This document shows, piece by piece, positions 1 through 7,938 of a stretch of 47,470 nucleotides of DNA; position 1 is the stretch's first letter; the number at the start of each line of letters is the position of its first letter. Below the pieces are notes generated by a model. It did not search any database, was not told the origin of the DNA, and saw only the letters and a list, made by a program, of their open reading frames with translations. Source of the DNA: SIG575 sp964474295 (GTDB lineage Bacteria > Bacillota > Clostridia > Oscillospirales > Acutalibacteraceae); assembly GCA_964474295.1 (NCBI GenBank), contig CAYYRN010000009.1, positions 1 through 47,470 of the forward strand. The letters run 5' to 3'. A program made the position numbers and the translations under genes.

Positions 1-294
1 ATTATCGGGATTTTGAAAAACCATCCCCAATTTTTTGCGGATTTCATATTTTAAGTTTTCATCCGATGTATCCATACCCGCAACGGTAACTTTACCGCTT
101 TCGGGAACAAGAATTGCGTTTGTAAGCTTTGCAAGCGTTGATTTGCCCGAACCGTTGTGGCCGAGAACCGCAACAAGCTCACCTTTGTTTACACTTAAAT
201 TGATGTTTTTTAACGCAAGAGGAAGCTGAGGCTCGTCCTCGGCATTTTCATAGCGAAAAAAAACATTTTCAAATTTTATAAATTCTTCAGACAT
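1..294 (-). CDS. ecfA1: ECF transporter ATPase, N-terminal part (EcfA1/CbiO type)
   Basis: Cut by the window edge: only the first 98 codons are present. Translating the minus strand from the ATG at 294 gives a start of MSEEFIKFENVFFRYENA, a Walker A motif GHNGSGKST around residues 44-52, and the Q-loop stretch GMVFQNPDN at the truncated end. VFQNPDNQ is typical of the ATPases of energy-coupling-factor vitamin and metal importers, where EcfA1 and EcfA2 power EcfT and a substrate-binding S component. The rest of the gene, and probably ecfA2 and ecfT, would lie to the left. It is downstream of the rRNA methyltransferase gene with a 10-nt gap, so it is probably the last visible gene of the ruvC-started transcription unit. 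The A1/A2 assignment is inferred from the N-terminal extension and could be reversed; the ABC ATPase call itself is firm. Confidence 0.85.
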   Translation of the reverse strand, partial: MSEEFIKFENVFFRYENAEDEPQLPLALKNINLSVNKGELVAVLGHNGSGKSTLAKLTNAILVPESGKVTVAGMDTSDENLKYEIRKKLGMVFQNPDN

Positions 295-304
295 AATTTT
301 TACC

Positions 305-1168
305 TTATTTCTGCCAAATTGCCGTTGCACCGCAGGGAAGAACCATCTTTGATGATGTAACGGGAATACCTATTTCGTCACTTGAGACTTTTCCACCGAA
401 TTTCGGCACCATTATGCTGCCGAGTATGTATTGCATAACGGAGGGAGCAAGACCCGTTGTGTACGAATTTATAAACACGGCAAGCGCATCGTCGGACACG
501 ATTTCACTGCAAAGAGAAACGAAGTTGTAAACCTCATCCTCCAATTTCCAAATTTCGCCGCCGGGGCCTCTGCCATATGACGGAGGATCCATAATAATAA
601 TATCATATTTGTTTCCCCTGCGTATTTCCCTGCGGACAAATTTTATACAGTCATCAACAAGCCATCTTACGGGCTTATCGGTCAAGCCGCTCAAAGCGGC
701 ATTTTCCCTTGCCCATTGCACCATACCTTTTGATGCGTCAACGTGTGTCACTGCCGCACCCGCTTTCAGGCAGGCAACGGTCGCACCGCCCGTATATGCA
801 AAAAGATTAAGAACTTTCACTTGGCGGCCTGCGTTTTTTATCAAGTCGGTCATATAATCCCAATTTACCGCCTGTTCGGGAAAAAGACCCGTATGCTTGA
901 ATCCCATTGTTTTTATATGGAAAGTCAAATCCTCATACTTTATTCCCCACTCATTGGGAAGCCGTGTGAATGTTTCCCATCTTCCGCCGCCGCTGTTTGA
1001 GCGAACATAACGGGCATTTGCCTTTTTCCACAAGGGATGTTTTTTTGGGGTTTTCCATATAACCTGCGGGTCGGGACGAATAAGGATAAAATCGCCCCAA
1101 CGCTCCAAACGTTCTCCGTCGGAGCAATCAAGCAGCTCATAATCTTTCCACAAAGTAGGTGTACGCAT
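305..1168 (-). CDS. Class I SAM-dependent methyltransferase, RlmI-like (COG1092)
   Basis: A 287-residue Rossmann-fold methyltransferase, probably acting on a 23S rRNA cytosine or another nucleic acid base. Motif I, VLNLFAYTGGATVA, lies near residue 119 and is the SAM-binding loop. The acidic VDAS of motif II follows, and the catalytic-type motif IV IIMDPPSYGRG is near residue 192. The PUA domain that precedes the catalytic domain in E. coli RlmI is absent; the N-terminal ~100 residues resemble the central EEHD-type region instead. The start ATG has a good Shine-Dalgarno sequence (AAGGAGT). It follows glmM by about 10 nt and belongs to the same minus-strand run. The exact target nucleotide cannot be read from the sequence. 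Confidence 0.8.
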   Translation of the reverse strand: MRTPTLWKDYELLDCSDGERLERWGDFILIRPDPQVIWKTPKKHPLWKKANARYVRSNSGGGRWETFTRLPNEWGIKYEDLTFHIKTMGFKHTGLFPEQAVNWDYMTDLIKNAGRQVKVLNLFAYTGGATVACLKAGAAVTHVDASKGMVQWARENAALSGLTDKPVRWLVDDCIKFVRREIRRGNKYDIIIMDPPSYGRGPGGEIWKLEDEVYNFVSLCSEIVSDDALAVFINSYTTGLAPSVMQYILGSIMVPKFGGKVSSDEIGIPVTSSKMVLPCGATAIWQK

Positions 1169-1178
1169 ATAAAACTCC

Positions 1179-2528
1179 TTACATCAATCTTTCTTCAACT
1201 ACCTCGGCAACCTCCGAGGCAAGACGCTCTATAAGCTCACTGTCCTCGCCCTCAAGCATTACCCTCACAAGCGGCTCGGTGCCTGAAACACGCACCAAAA
1301 CTCTGCCTTTATCACCGAGTTCCTTTTCTGCTTCCTTAATTGCGATTTTTATGGATTCGTCCGTTGAAAAACGAACCTTACCCATTTGAGAAACACGCAC
1401 GTTTTTAATAACCTGAGGATAAACCTGCATTTCACTTGCCAGAACTGAAAGCTTTTTGCCTGTTTTTTTCATAACACGAAGCAATTGCAATGCAGTAAGC
1501 TGTCCGTCACCGGTGGAAGCGTAATCGAGAAAAATAACGTGTCCCGACTGCTCACCGCCGAGATTATATCCGTTTTCAAGCATATTTTCAAGAACGTATC
1601 TGTCACCGACTTTTGTTTTTTCGCAGGAAATTCCGTTTTCTCGGCAAAACTTAAAAAATCCCATATTGCTCATCACAGTAACGACCGCTGTGTTGTTTTT
1701 GAGCCTGTTTTCCTGCATTAATGCCTTGGCGCAAATGGAAATAATTTTATCGCCGTCAACATAATCGCCGTTTTCATCAACGCACAAAAGTCTGTCGGCA
1801 TCGCCGTCAAAAGCAAGGCCGATTTGACATTCGGGATTGTTTTTGACAAAATTGCTTATGTTTTCAAGATGTGTCGAGCCACATTCTTTGTTTATATTAA
1901 CTCCGTCGGGACTTGCCGAAAGGACGTGACATTTCGTTCCGAGCCTTTCAAACATCTGCGGTGCTGTGACGCTGGAGGAACCGTTTGCACAGTCGATTGC
2001 TATATTCATCCCTTCAAAATCGCAATCGATTGTGGTTTCCAAATGAGCGATATAATCGAATATGGCAAACTCGGAGCGTGTAATTCTGCCGATTTCACCG
2101 CCGACGTTTTTTGGAACAACCGCAGCTTCGTCAAGAATTATGGACTCAATCTGTTCTTCCACAGAATCCGGCAGCTTATAACCGTCAGATTTGAAAATTT
2201 TAATGCCGTTATATTCGCACGGGTTATGCGATGCGGAAATCATAACACCGGCATCGTACCTGTATTTTTTTACGAGATAAGCCACTGCGGGAGTGGGAAC
2301 CACACCGAGCAAAAGCACATCCGCACCCACGGAGCATAAGCCCGCCGCAATTGATGATTCGAGCATTTCGGAAGAAATTCTCGTATCCATTCCTATCATA
2401 ACTTTAGGTCTTTTTTTATCGGCGGAAAGCACCATAGCGGTTGCTCTGCCGATTTGCATTGCAAGTTCACACGTCAAATCAAGGTTTGCTATACCTCTTG
2501 CTCCGTCCGTACCGAACAATCTTCCCAT
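1179..2528 (-). CDS. glmM: Phosphoglucosamine mutase
   Basis: Converts glucosamine-6-phosphate to glucosamine-1-phosphate, the step feeding UDP-GlcNAc for peptidoglycan. The protein has 449 residues, the usual GlmM length. It starts with MGRLFGTDGARG, has the phosphoserine loop ISASHNP with Ser100 as the residue expected to be phosphorylated, the metal-binding loop AFDGDADRLL near residue 240, and the C-terminal phosphate-binding loop VRVSGTEPLVRVM. The ATG has a GGAG ribosome-binding site. It lies 18 nt downstream of ruvB on the minus strand. A second phosphohexomutase at 11009-12730 belongs to a different subfamily (TASHNP, longer) and is not a duplicate of this gene. Confidence 0.96.
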   Translation of the reverse strand: MGRLFGTDGARGIANLDLTCELAMQIGRATAMVLSADKKRPKVMIGMDTRISSEMLESSIAAGLCSVGADVLLLGVVPTPAVAYLVKKYRYDAGVMISASHNPCEYNGIKIFKSDGYKLPDSVEEQIESIILDEAAVVPKNVGGEIGRITRSEFAIFDYIAHLETTIDCDFEGMNIAIDCANGSSSVTAPQMFERLGTKCHVLSASPDGVNINKECGSTHLENISNFVKNNPECQIGLAFDGDADRLLCVDENGDYVDGDKIISICAKALMQENRLKNNTAVVTVMSNMGFFKFCRENGISCEKTKVGDRYVLENMLENGYNLGGEQSGHVIFLDYASTGDGQLTALQLLRVMKKTGKKLSVLASEMQVYPQVIKNVRVSQMGKVRFSTDESIKIAIKEAEKELGDKGRVLVRVSGTEPLVRVMLEGEDSELIERLASEVAEVVEERLM

Positions 2529-2546
2529 AAATTAACACAACTCCAA

Positions 2547-3575
2547 TCACATCATCATTTGTTGCTGACCGGGCATAGGAAGCCCTAAATGGTTATAGCC
2601 GGCAGGTGTAACTATCCTGCCCCTTGGGGTTTTGCTTATAAAGCCGAGCTGTAAAAGATAGGGTTCGTAAACATCTTCAATCGTAACGGCTTCTTCACCG
2701 ATTGTGGCGGCGATTGTTTCAAGTCCGACAGGCCCTCCGTTATAATTTTTTATCATAGATGTTAACAAAAGTCTGTCTATATTATCAAGTCCGAGCTTGT
2801 CGATTTCCATTCTTGACAAAGCAAGATTCGCACTTTCCGACGAAATCGTACCGTTACCGACAACTTCGGCAAAATCACGGGAACGCTTTAAGAGTCTGTT
2901 TGCGATTCTCGGCGTGCCGCGTGAACGTGAAGCTATTTCAAGCGCCCCTTCCTTTTCTATGCCGATACCGAGAATATTAGCACTTCTGGTAACTATTTTA
3001 CCCAATTCTTCGGGAGAATACAGCTCCAAACGAAGTACAACACCGAACCTGTCACGAAGCGGTGCGGAAAGCTGACCTGCTCTTGTGGTAGCACCTACGA
3101 GGGTGAAATGAGGCAAATCAAGTCTTATCGACCTTGCGGACGGGCCTTTGCCGATAATGATATCAAGTGCATTATCCTCCATTGCGGGATAAAGAACTTC
3201 TTCAACTGCACGGGAAAGACGATGAATTTCGTCTATAAACAAAACGTCGCCTTCGTTGAGGTTTGTAAGCAAAGCTGCCAAATCTCCCGGTTTTTCGATT
3301 GCGGGGCCCGACGTTACACGGAAATTTACCCTCATTTCATTTGCGATAATTCCGGCAAGAGTTGTTTTACCCAATCCGGGAGGGCCGTAGAGCAAAACGT
3401 GATCCAATGCTTCGTTTCTTTTTTTTGCGGCTTCGATATATATTTTTAAATTTTCTTTTACTTTTTCCTGACCGATATAATCATCAATTGCCCTCGGACG
3501 AAGCGACAATTCAAGATCAACATCCTCCGGTGAATAATCCGGAGTTAAAATTCTGTTTTCAAAATCCGTATCCAT
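2547..3575 (-). CDS. ruvB: Holliday junction branch migration ATPase RuvB
   Basis: Hexameric AAA+ motor that works with RuvA to migrate Holliday junctions. The 342 residues include Walker A GPPGLGKT (64-71), Walker B VLFIDEIHRL (111-120), sensor region GATTRAG (161-167), the arginine-finger region PLRDRFG (172-178), and the C-terminal winged-helix segment ending in GRIVTPAGYNHLGLPMPGQ plus a short QQMMM tail. All key residues are present. The start codon is ATG with GAAAGGG about 12 nt upstream. It follows ruvA by 21 nt in a standard ruvC-ruvA-ruvB operon. Confidence 0.98.
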   Translation of the reverse strand: MDTDFENRILTPDYSPEDVDLELSLRPRAIDDYIGQEKVKENLKIYIEAAKKRNEALDHVLLYGPPGLGKTTLAGIIANEMRVNFRVTSGPAIEKPGDLAALLTNLNEGDVLFIDEIHRLSRAVEEVLYPAMEDNALDIIIGKGPSARSIRLDLPHFTLVGATTRAGQLSAPLRDRFGVVLRLELYSPEELGKIVTRSANILGIGIEKEGALEIASRSRGTPRIANRLLKRSRDFAEVVGNGTISSESANLALSRMEIDKLGLDNIDRLLLTSMIKNYNGGPVGLETIAATIGEEAVTIEDVYEPYLLQLGFISKTPRGRIVTPAGYNHLGLPMPGQQQMMM

Positions 3576-3596
3576 TGCCGTTCTACCCTTTCAAAA

Positions 3597-4199
3597 TTAT
3601 GACATCAGTTTTTTTAATCCGAATTTTATAAGCTCCTCGGTCGAGAGAGAGGAAGATGCCTGCTTCAATGCGTTGTTAGCTTCGCTTCTTGTATATCCGA
3701 GCGAAACGAGTGCGGCAACCGCTTCTGCCAAAGAGCCTTCGGCTTCGGAGGAATTTATATCCTCCTCTTTCAAAATTCCCACAGCTTCTTCAAGGTCGAT
3801 TTTAAGCTTATTTTTAAGTTCAAGGACAATTCTCTGTGCCAATTTGGGACCCACGCCCTGTGCCTGTGTTATTGCTTTAACGTCACCCACGGCAACACTC
3901 GCCGTCAGAGCTTCGGGACTGAGCCTTGACAAAATGGCAAGTCCCGCTTTCGGGCCGACACCCGAAACGGAAATAAGCTGTTTAAAACATTCCAGCTCTT
4001 TTTTATCGTAAAAAGCGAATAAATCCATTGCGTCTTCACGAACGTTAAGATAAGTAAAGACAAAAGCTTCTTCGCCGCTTTGCGGAAGCTTTTTTAAAGT
4101 GTTTGCGGTGGTGTAACAAAAATATCCGACACCGCCACATTCAATTGCAAAAGAAGTTTCATCGGAAAATATAAGCTTACCTCTTAAACTGTAATACAA
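3597..4199 (-). CDS. ruvA: Holliday junction DNA-binding protein RuvA
   Basis: Tetrameric protein that binds Holliday junctions and loads RuvB. I place the start at a TTG at 4199, giving 200 residues beginning (M)YYSLRGKLIFSDET, which matches the usual RuvA opening M-I/Y-x-S-L-x-G-K-L. An AGGTG ribosome-binding site lies 8 nt upstream of the TTG, whereas the in-frame GTG at 4208 overlaps that site and would add three atypical residues. Domain I has ECGGVGY, the helix-hairpin-helix region reads ISVSGVGPKAGLAILS and GVGPKLAQRIVLELK, and domain III (RuvB binding) is at the end. The ribosome-binding site overlaps the ruvC stop, which suggests translational coupling. Confidence 0.95.
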   Translation of the reverse strand: MYYSLRGKLIFSDETSFAIECGGVGYFCYTTANTLKKLPQSGEEAFVFTYLNVREDAMDLFAFYDKKELECFKQLISVSGVGPKAGLAILSRLSPEALTASVAVGDVKAITQAQGVGPKLAQRIVLELKNKLKIDLEEAVGILKEEDINSSEAEGSLAEAVAALVSLGYTRSEANNALKQASSSLSTEELIKFGLKKLMS

Positions 4200-4213
4200 A
4201 TTTATCACACCTT

Positions 4214-4705
4214 TTATTTAAGTCTTCCGAGAAGAGAGCCGTGTGCGTGCGCGTGACAAATTGCCATTGCAAGCGCATCCGCAACATCATCGGGCTTTGG
4301 AATTTTTTCAAGATGCAAAATCATTTTTGTCATTTCCTGAACCTGCTTTTTCTCTGCTCTTCCGTAACCGACAACGCTCTGTTTGACCTGAAGCGGTGTA
4401 TACTCGAAGGTTTCAAGCCTGTTTTTTTGTGCGGCGAGCATTATTACTCCCCTTGCCTGACCGACATCTATAACCGTTTTCTGATTTGAATTAAAAAACA
4501 GCTTTTCTATCGATAAAGCATCGGGTTTTGTTCGTTTTATCAATTCGTCAACACCGTCATAAATCATTTCAAGACGTCTGTTAAAAGGTATTCCGGCAGG
4601 AGTGGTTATTGCCGAATATTCAATTACCTTAAAATGATTGTTGCTGTATTCTATAACACCGCAGCCGACTATTGCATAGCCCGGATCAATTCCCAAAATT
4701 ATCAT
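4214..4705 (-). CDS. ruvC: Holliday junction resolvase RuvC
   Basis: Endonuclease that cuts Holliday junctions symmetrically. The 163 residues carry the four acidic metal ligands: Asp7 in LGIDPGY, Glu67 in SIEKLFF, and Asp140 and Asp143 in KPDDVADALA. The ATG has a GAGG ribosome-binding site 8 nt upstream. It is the first gene of the ruvC-ruvA-ruvB-glmM run, 40 nt downstream of a good sigma-A-type promoter. The histidine-rich C-terminal stretch CHAHAHGS is typical of the family. Confidence 0.97.
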   Translation of the reverse strand: MIILGIDPGYAIVGCGVIEYSNNHFKVIEYSAITTPAGIPFNRRLEMIYDGVDELIKRTKPDALSIEKLFFNSNQKTVIDVGQARGVIMLAAQKNRLETFEYTPLQVKQSVVGYGRAEKKQVQEMTKMILHLEKIPKPDDVADALAMAICHAHAHGSLLGRLK

Positions 4706-4744
4706 TTTGACGCCTCATACACATACTTTCGGATAATATCAAGT

Positions 4745-4773
4745 ATTATATCATAATTACACTTTCAACGCAA
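4745..4773 (-). promoter_or_regulatory. Sigma-A-like promoter for the ruvC operon
   Basis: On the minus strand, -35 TTGCGT (4768-4773) and a perfect -10 TATAAT (4745-4750) are separated by 17 bp, placing the start of transcription about 30 nt before the ruvC ATG. It lies between the yqeG terminator and ruvC, as expected for the first promoter of this unit. Confidence 0.7.
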
Positions 4774-4857
4774 GGAAAAAAGCAAATAAATTAAAAAGAA
4801 TTAAGGTATAGTACCGCATATGTTCTTTGTCCGCATTTAGCTTTCGAGCAGACAAAA

Positions 4858-4885
4858 TCGGCTGCACCTTTTCAGGCACAGCCGA
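4858..4885 (-). terminator. Rho-independent terminator after yqeG
   Basis: Stem TCGGCTG / CAGCCGA with an inner CCT/AGG pairing, followed on the minus strand by TTTTGT. It begins 5 nt past the stop codon of the YqeG-family gene and closes the MFS-yqeG unit. Confidence 0.75.
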
Positions 4886-4889
4886 CTGA

Positions 4890-5426
4890 CTACTTGTAAT
4901 ATATTGTTTTCAAATTTCTGTTTATGTTTATCGTTTTCAGAAAATCTATTTCTTCCTGCCTTGCTTTTTTCCAATAAAACGGAATCATAAACTCTTTTCT
5001 GTACGGTTTGACATAAACCGAAACCGCACCGCACGAATTAGCACCGACTATATCCGTAAATATTCTGTCACCGATAAGAACAAGCTCATTGATTTTTACG
5101 CCTGCGTCCTCCGCAGCTTTCAAAAAATACTTTTTATCCGGCTTTGCGGCTGCTCCGTAAACCCTGCAACCGAATTTTTTACCTATAATCTTGGCTCTCA
5201 GTTCAAAAGAATTGGAAATTATAACAACCGAAAGCCCCGCTTTTTTGACATTTTTTATCCAGCTCTTTACACCCTTAATCGGTGTCAGCGTGCTGTCGTA
5301 TACAGACGTGTTATCAAGGTCGATTGCCACCAATTTTACACCCATTCCCTTTAAATCCTCTACGGTTATATCGGTAAGGCAATCGAAAACATAGCTCGGT
5401 ACGGCATTATCCGTGATATCAGTCAT
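4890..5426 (-). CDS. YqeG-family HAD phosphatase (subclass IIIA)
   Basis: A 178-residue HAD-superfamily hydrolase. Motif I is VAIDLDNTSVYD near residue 34, with the two Asp expected for nucleophile and acid/base. Motif II is VVIISNS near residue 72, the motif III lysine region is AKPDKKYFLKA, and motif IV is VLIGDRIFTDIVGANSCG. Length and layout match the YqeG/GEP4 family; eukaryotic GEP4 is a phosphatidylglycerophosphate phosphatase, so a role in membrane lipids is possible but not shown. The start ATG overlaps the end of the MFS gene by 8 nt and has GGAG 7 nt upstream, so the two are translationally coupled. In B. subtilis yqeG sits beside yqeH-aroD; here its neighbour is a transporter. Confidence 0.85.
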   Translation of the reverse strand: MTDITDNAVPSYVFDCLTDITVEDLKGMGVKLVAIDLDNTSVYDSTLTPIKGVKSWIKNVKKAGLSVVIISNSFELRAKIIGKKFGCRVYGAAAKPDKKYFLKAAEDAGVKINELVLIGDRIFTDIVGANSCGAVSVYVKPYRKEFMIPFYWKKARQEEIDFLKTININRNLKTIYYK

Positions 5427-6858
5427 CGGACATCTCCGCTTCTTTTATGAGTTCATCGGGTATTGCTTCGCCGTGTTTTACAAAGAGGATACACAAAAGT
5501 GAAAGAATGAATGCTACGGGACTGAAAATAAACAAAGTACTGTAAGTTCCGGAGAACATACGGAAAATACCGAATACTATCGGGGCTGCAATTTGAGCCG
5601 AAAAAGTTGCAGTGTAATAATATCCTGTGAATGTACCGATTTTTTCCTGTCCGCCTATTTCAAGAACGAGAGGCAAAGTGTTGACGGTAATAAGCATATT
5701 CGCTACACCGCCGACAACAAGCAAAATCCAAATCATCCAATTCAACGCCGAGCTGTCTTTAAAGAAATAAACGAGCGACATTGTGGCAAACAAACCGAGA
5801 CCTATAAGGATAGTGTTCTTTCTGCCGATTTTTTTGCCGAGCTTACCTGCGGGAATTGCGGCAATCATCGAACATATTGCAAACACAGCCATAAGCAAGG
5901 TTGCCTGAGCTGTTGTTTTGTGAAGAACTTCTTCCGCAAAAAGAGCAAAGAAAGTGGAAATTGCGTTTGAACCGCAGAAAAGGAAGAACAAACCTGCAAG
6001 CATAAAGATAAGGCTTCGTCTTTCGCTTTTTGAAAGCTTCATAGCTTTAAGACGTTCTTTTTCGGCTTTTTCAGCCTTTTCGATTTCCTGAGCTTCTCTG
6101 CTGTCGGCAACAGCTTTTAAGCGGCTGTCGGGTTCGTGAACACAGAATCTAAGCACAACCACGGCAATAAGCATTACAACTGAACCCAAAAGGAAAACAT
6201 AGGGATAAGTTTGAATCTCATCGAAGTTTCCTTTACCGTATATAGCATTGAAAATCAAGGTTAAAATTGTTCCGGCGATCATACCTACAAGACTGCCGGC
6301 ACCGCCGCAAAGGTTAATAATGGCATTTCCCTCGCTTCTGAGTTCGGACGGTGTAAGGTCGGGCATAAGAGCAACAACGGGGGCACGCCACAGCGACATT
6401 GAAAAAACAAAAAGAATAATCGCAGTCATAAGCAACGACAAGCTTCCCGATTTCAGGAACAAAATCGGAATTATCGCAAAAAACAAGGCAGAAACAGGCG
6501 CTCCGAAAAAGATGAAAGGTCTTCTTCTGCCGTATTTTGAATGACATCTGTCCGAAAGCTTGCCGAATGTCGGCTGAAAAATGACACCGAATATGTTATC
6601 AAATGTCATTATTATACCTATAAAGAGCGGCACAAGGGAAAAATCACTGTTACCCTGAGCTTTGGAAAACTCCAACAATGCGGGAAACTTTTGCATAAGA
6701 GCCGTACTCCAAGCATTAATCGTAGCATTGCCGGTCAAAACAGCGTTAAGAATTTTAGTGATGTACGGGTCATAAATTGCCCATACAATTGATGTTGACA
6801 TAAATCCGAATCCGATAAGGATTGTCTTTTTAATATCGAGCTTTAATTTTTCTGCCAT
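5419..6858 (-). CDS. MFS transporter, GPH/SLC45-like sugar carrier
   Basis: A 479-residue integral membrane protein with about 12 hydrophobic segments and a charged cytoplasmic loop after helix 6 (around residues 245-275, rich in Lys, Glu and Ala). After the second membrane segment it has FGKLSDRCHSKYGRRRPFIF, the D-x3-S-x-YGRRRP signature seen in glycoside/pentoside/hexuronide symporters and SLC45-like sucrose carriers. Likely a proton- or sodium-coupled sugar importer; the substrate cannot be told. Start chosen at the ATG at 6858, with an AGGGG ribosome-binding site 7 nt upstream; an upstream in-frame TTG (6864) is less likely. It has its own promoter and overlaps the phosphatase gene downstream. 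Confidence 0.8.
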   Translation of the reverse strand: MAEKLKLDIKKTILIGFGFMSTSIVWAIYDPYITKILNAVLTGNATINAWSTALMQKFPALLEFSKAQGNSDFSLVPLFIGIIMTFDNIFGVIFQPTFGKLSDRCHSKYGRRRPFIFFGAPVSALFFAIIPILFLKSGSLSLLMTAIILFVFSMSLWRAPVVALMPDLTPSELRSEGNAIINLCGGAGSLVGMIAGTILTLIFNAIYGKGNFDEIQTYPYVFLLGSVVMLIAVVVLRFCVHEPDSRLKAVADSREAQEIEKAEKAEKERLKAMKLSKSERRSLIFMLAGLFFLFCGSNAISTFFALFAEEVLHKTTAQATLLMAVFAICSMIAAIPAGKLGKKIGRKNTILIGLGLFATMSLVYFFKDSSALNWMIWILLVVGGVANMLITVNTLPLVLEIGGQEKIGTFTGYYYTATFSAQIAAPIVFGIFRMFSGTYSTLFIFSPVAFILSLLCILFVKHGEAIPDELIKEAEMSDD

Positions 6859-6896
6859 AACCAAACCCCTTATTTTTTAAATTTTTATTAAGAAAC

Positions 6897-6925
6897 ATTA
6901 TAACATAACTTTAGCAAAATGGTAA
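6897..6925 (-). promoter_or_regulatory. Promoter for the MFS-yqeG unit (extended -10)
   Basis: Minus strand: -35 TTACCA (6920-6925), 17-bp spacer, extended -10 TGTTATAAT ending at 6897. The -10 is 38 nt before the MFS start codon. Confidence 0.65.
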
Positions 6926-6988
6926 ATAAATACAATAAAATTTTATTAAATTTTCTTAAGACGGACAATTTGACTTTTTTTGAATCCG

Positions 6989-7924
6989 TTAACGTTTTTT
7001 CTGTACTATGCTTTTCGGTGACGGCTTTCTCTTTTTGGGACACACAAGTTCTATTGCCCTTTGGTTGTTCTTTATTTCGACATTTCGGAGCATTCCCGCA
7101 TTTTCACCGTCAATGAGCCATTCGACCGGCTCGTTTGATTTAAAAACGATTTTATCCGACTGCAAAAATATTACGCTTTCGCCGTCATATTGCTGTGTGC
7201 GAAGCTTATGGATAAGAGACGGAATTTCCGAAACGTTTTTTACTGCGGGGATAAGTATAACTTCAAATTTACCGTCATTTAGTCTCACACGCTCACGCCG
7301 TAATTTGAAAACTCCGCCGACGGAAGTTGTGTTGGTGACTGAGCCGAAAATATACTGTCCGCTGTAAGATTTTCCGTCACATTCAATTTCCATTTCGTAA
7401 GGCTTTATATCCGTAAGCCTTGTCAAAGCGGACATAATATAAGCAAGATGTCCGAAGCTGTTTTTCAATTCCTGCGGTGTTGAAAGAGATGCGTTCACGC
7501 CGTATCCGAACGATGCCGTACAAATAAAGAAACGGTCATTGAAAGAACCGACATCGCAAAAATTGGTTTCGCCGTCGCTTATCAAAGATGATATTCCGTA
7601 AATTGTTTGAGGTATGCCGAGCGTTTTTGAAAAATCATTCGTTGTACCGTTGGGTATATATGCAATCGGCAGTTTCTTTTTCGACTGCATCATACCGCTG
7701 ACAACCTCGTTGAGGGTGCCGTCACCTCCGGCACAGGACACAATGTCAAACTGTTCGCTCATTTTTTCTACAATATCGGTAGCGTCCCCGCAAAACCTTG
7801 TTCTGACAACCGTAATATCGTAAAAATCGGTAAGACCCTTGCTGATAAGCTCATCGATAGTCTTTCTGCCTTTTGTTCTGCCGGAACACGGATTGACAAT
7901 GAGCAGCATTTTTCTTTTTTCCAT
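6989..7924 (-). CDS. Diacylglycerol kinase-like lipid kinase (YegS/DagK family)
   Basis: Phosphorylates a lipid alcohol such as diacylglycerol using ATP at the inner face of the membrane. The N-terminal catalytic domain has LLIVNPCSGRTKGRK near the start and the nucleotide-binding motif CAGGDGTLNEVVSG about residues 68-80; the C-terminal beta-domain carries DGKFEVILIPA. Length (311 residues from the ATG at 7924) is normal. An in-frame TTG at 7942 has the better ribosome-binding site (GGAG, 7 nt) and overlaps the licD stop, so the true start could be 18 nt upstream. Third gene of the GH43-licD-dagK run, so the substrate may be an envelope glycolipid precursor; that is inference. No convincing terminator follows. 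Confidence 0.88.
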   Translation of the reverse strand: MEKRKMLLIVNPCSGRTKGRKTIDELISKGLTDFYDITVVRTRFCGDATDIVEKMSEQFDIVSCAGGDGTLNEVVSGMMQSKKKLPIAYIPNGTTNDFSKTLGIPQTIYGISSLISDGETNFCDVGSFNDRFFICTASFGYGVNASLSTPQELKNSFGHLAYIMSALTRLTDIKPYEMEIECDGKSYSGQYIFGSVTNTTSVGGVFKLRRERVRLNDGKFEVILIPAVKNVSEIPSLIHKLRTQQYDGESVIFLQSDKIVFKSNEPVEWLIDGENAGMLRNVEIKNNQRAIELVCPKKRKPSPKSIVQKKR

Positions 7925-7938
7925 AATGTATCTCTGTA

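Noticed and set aside
4706..4857. Possible small RNA or leader peptide between yqeG and ruvC
   Set aside because: Only the promoter and terminator already listed are visible; no hairpin or short frame with a ribosome-binding site.
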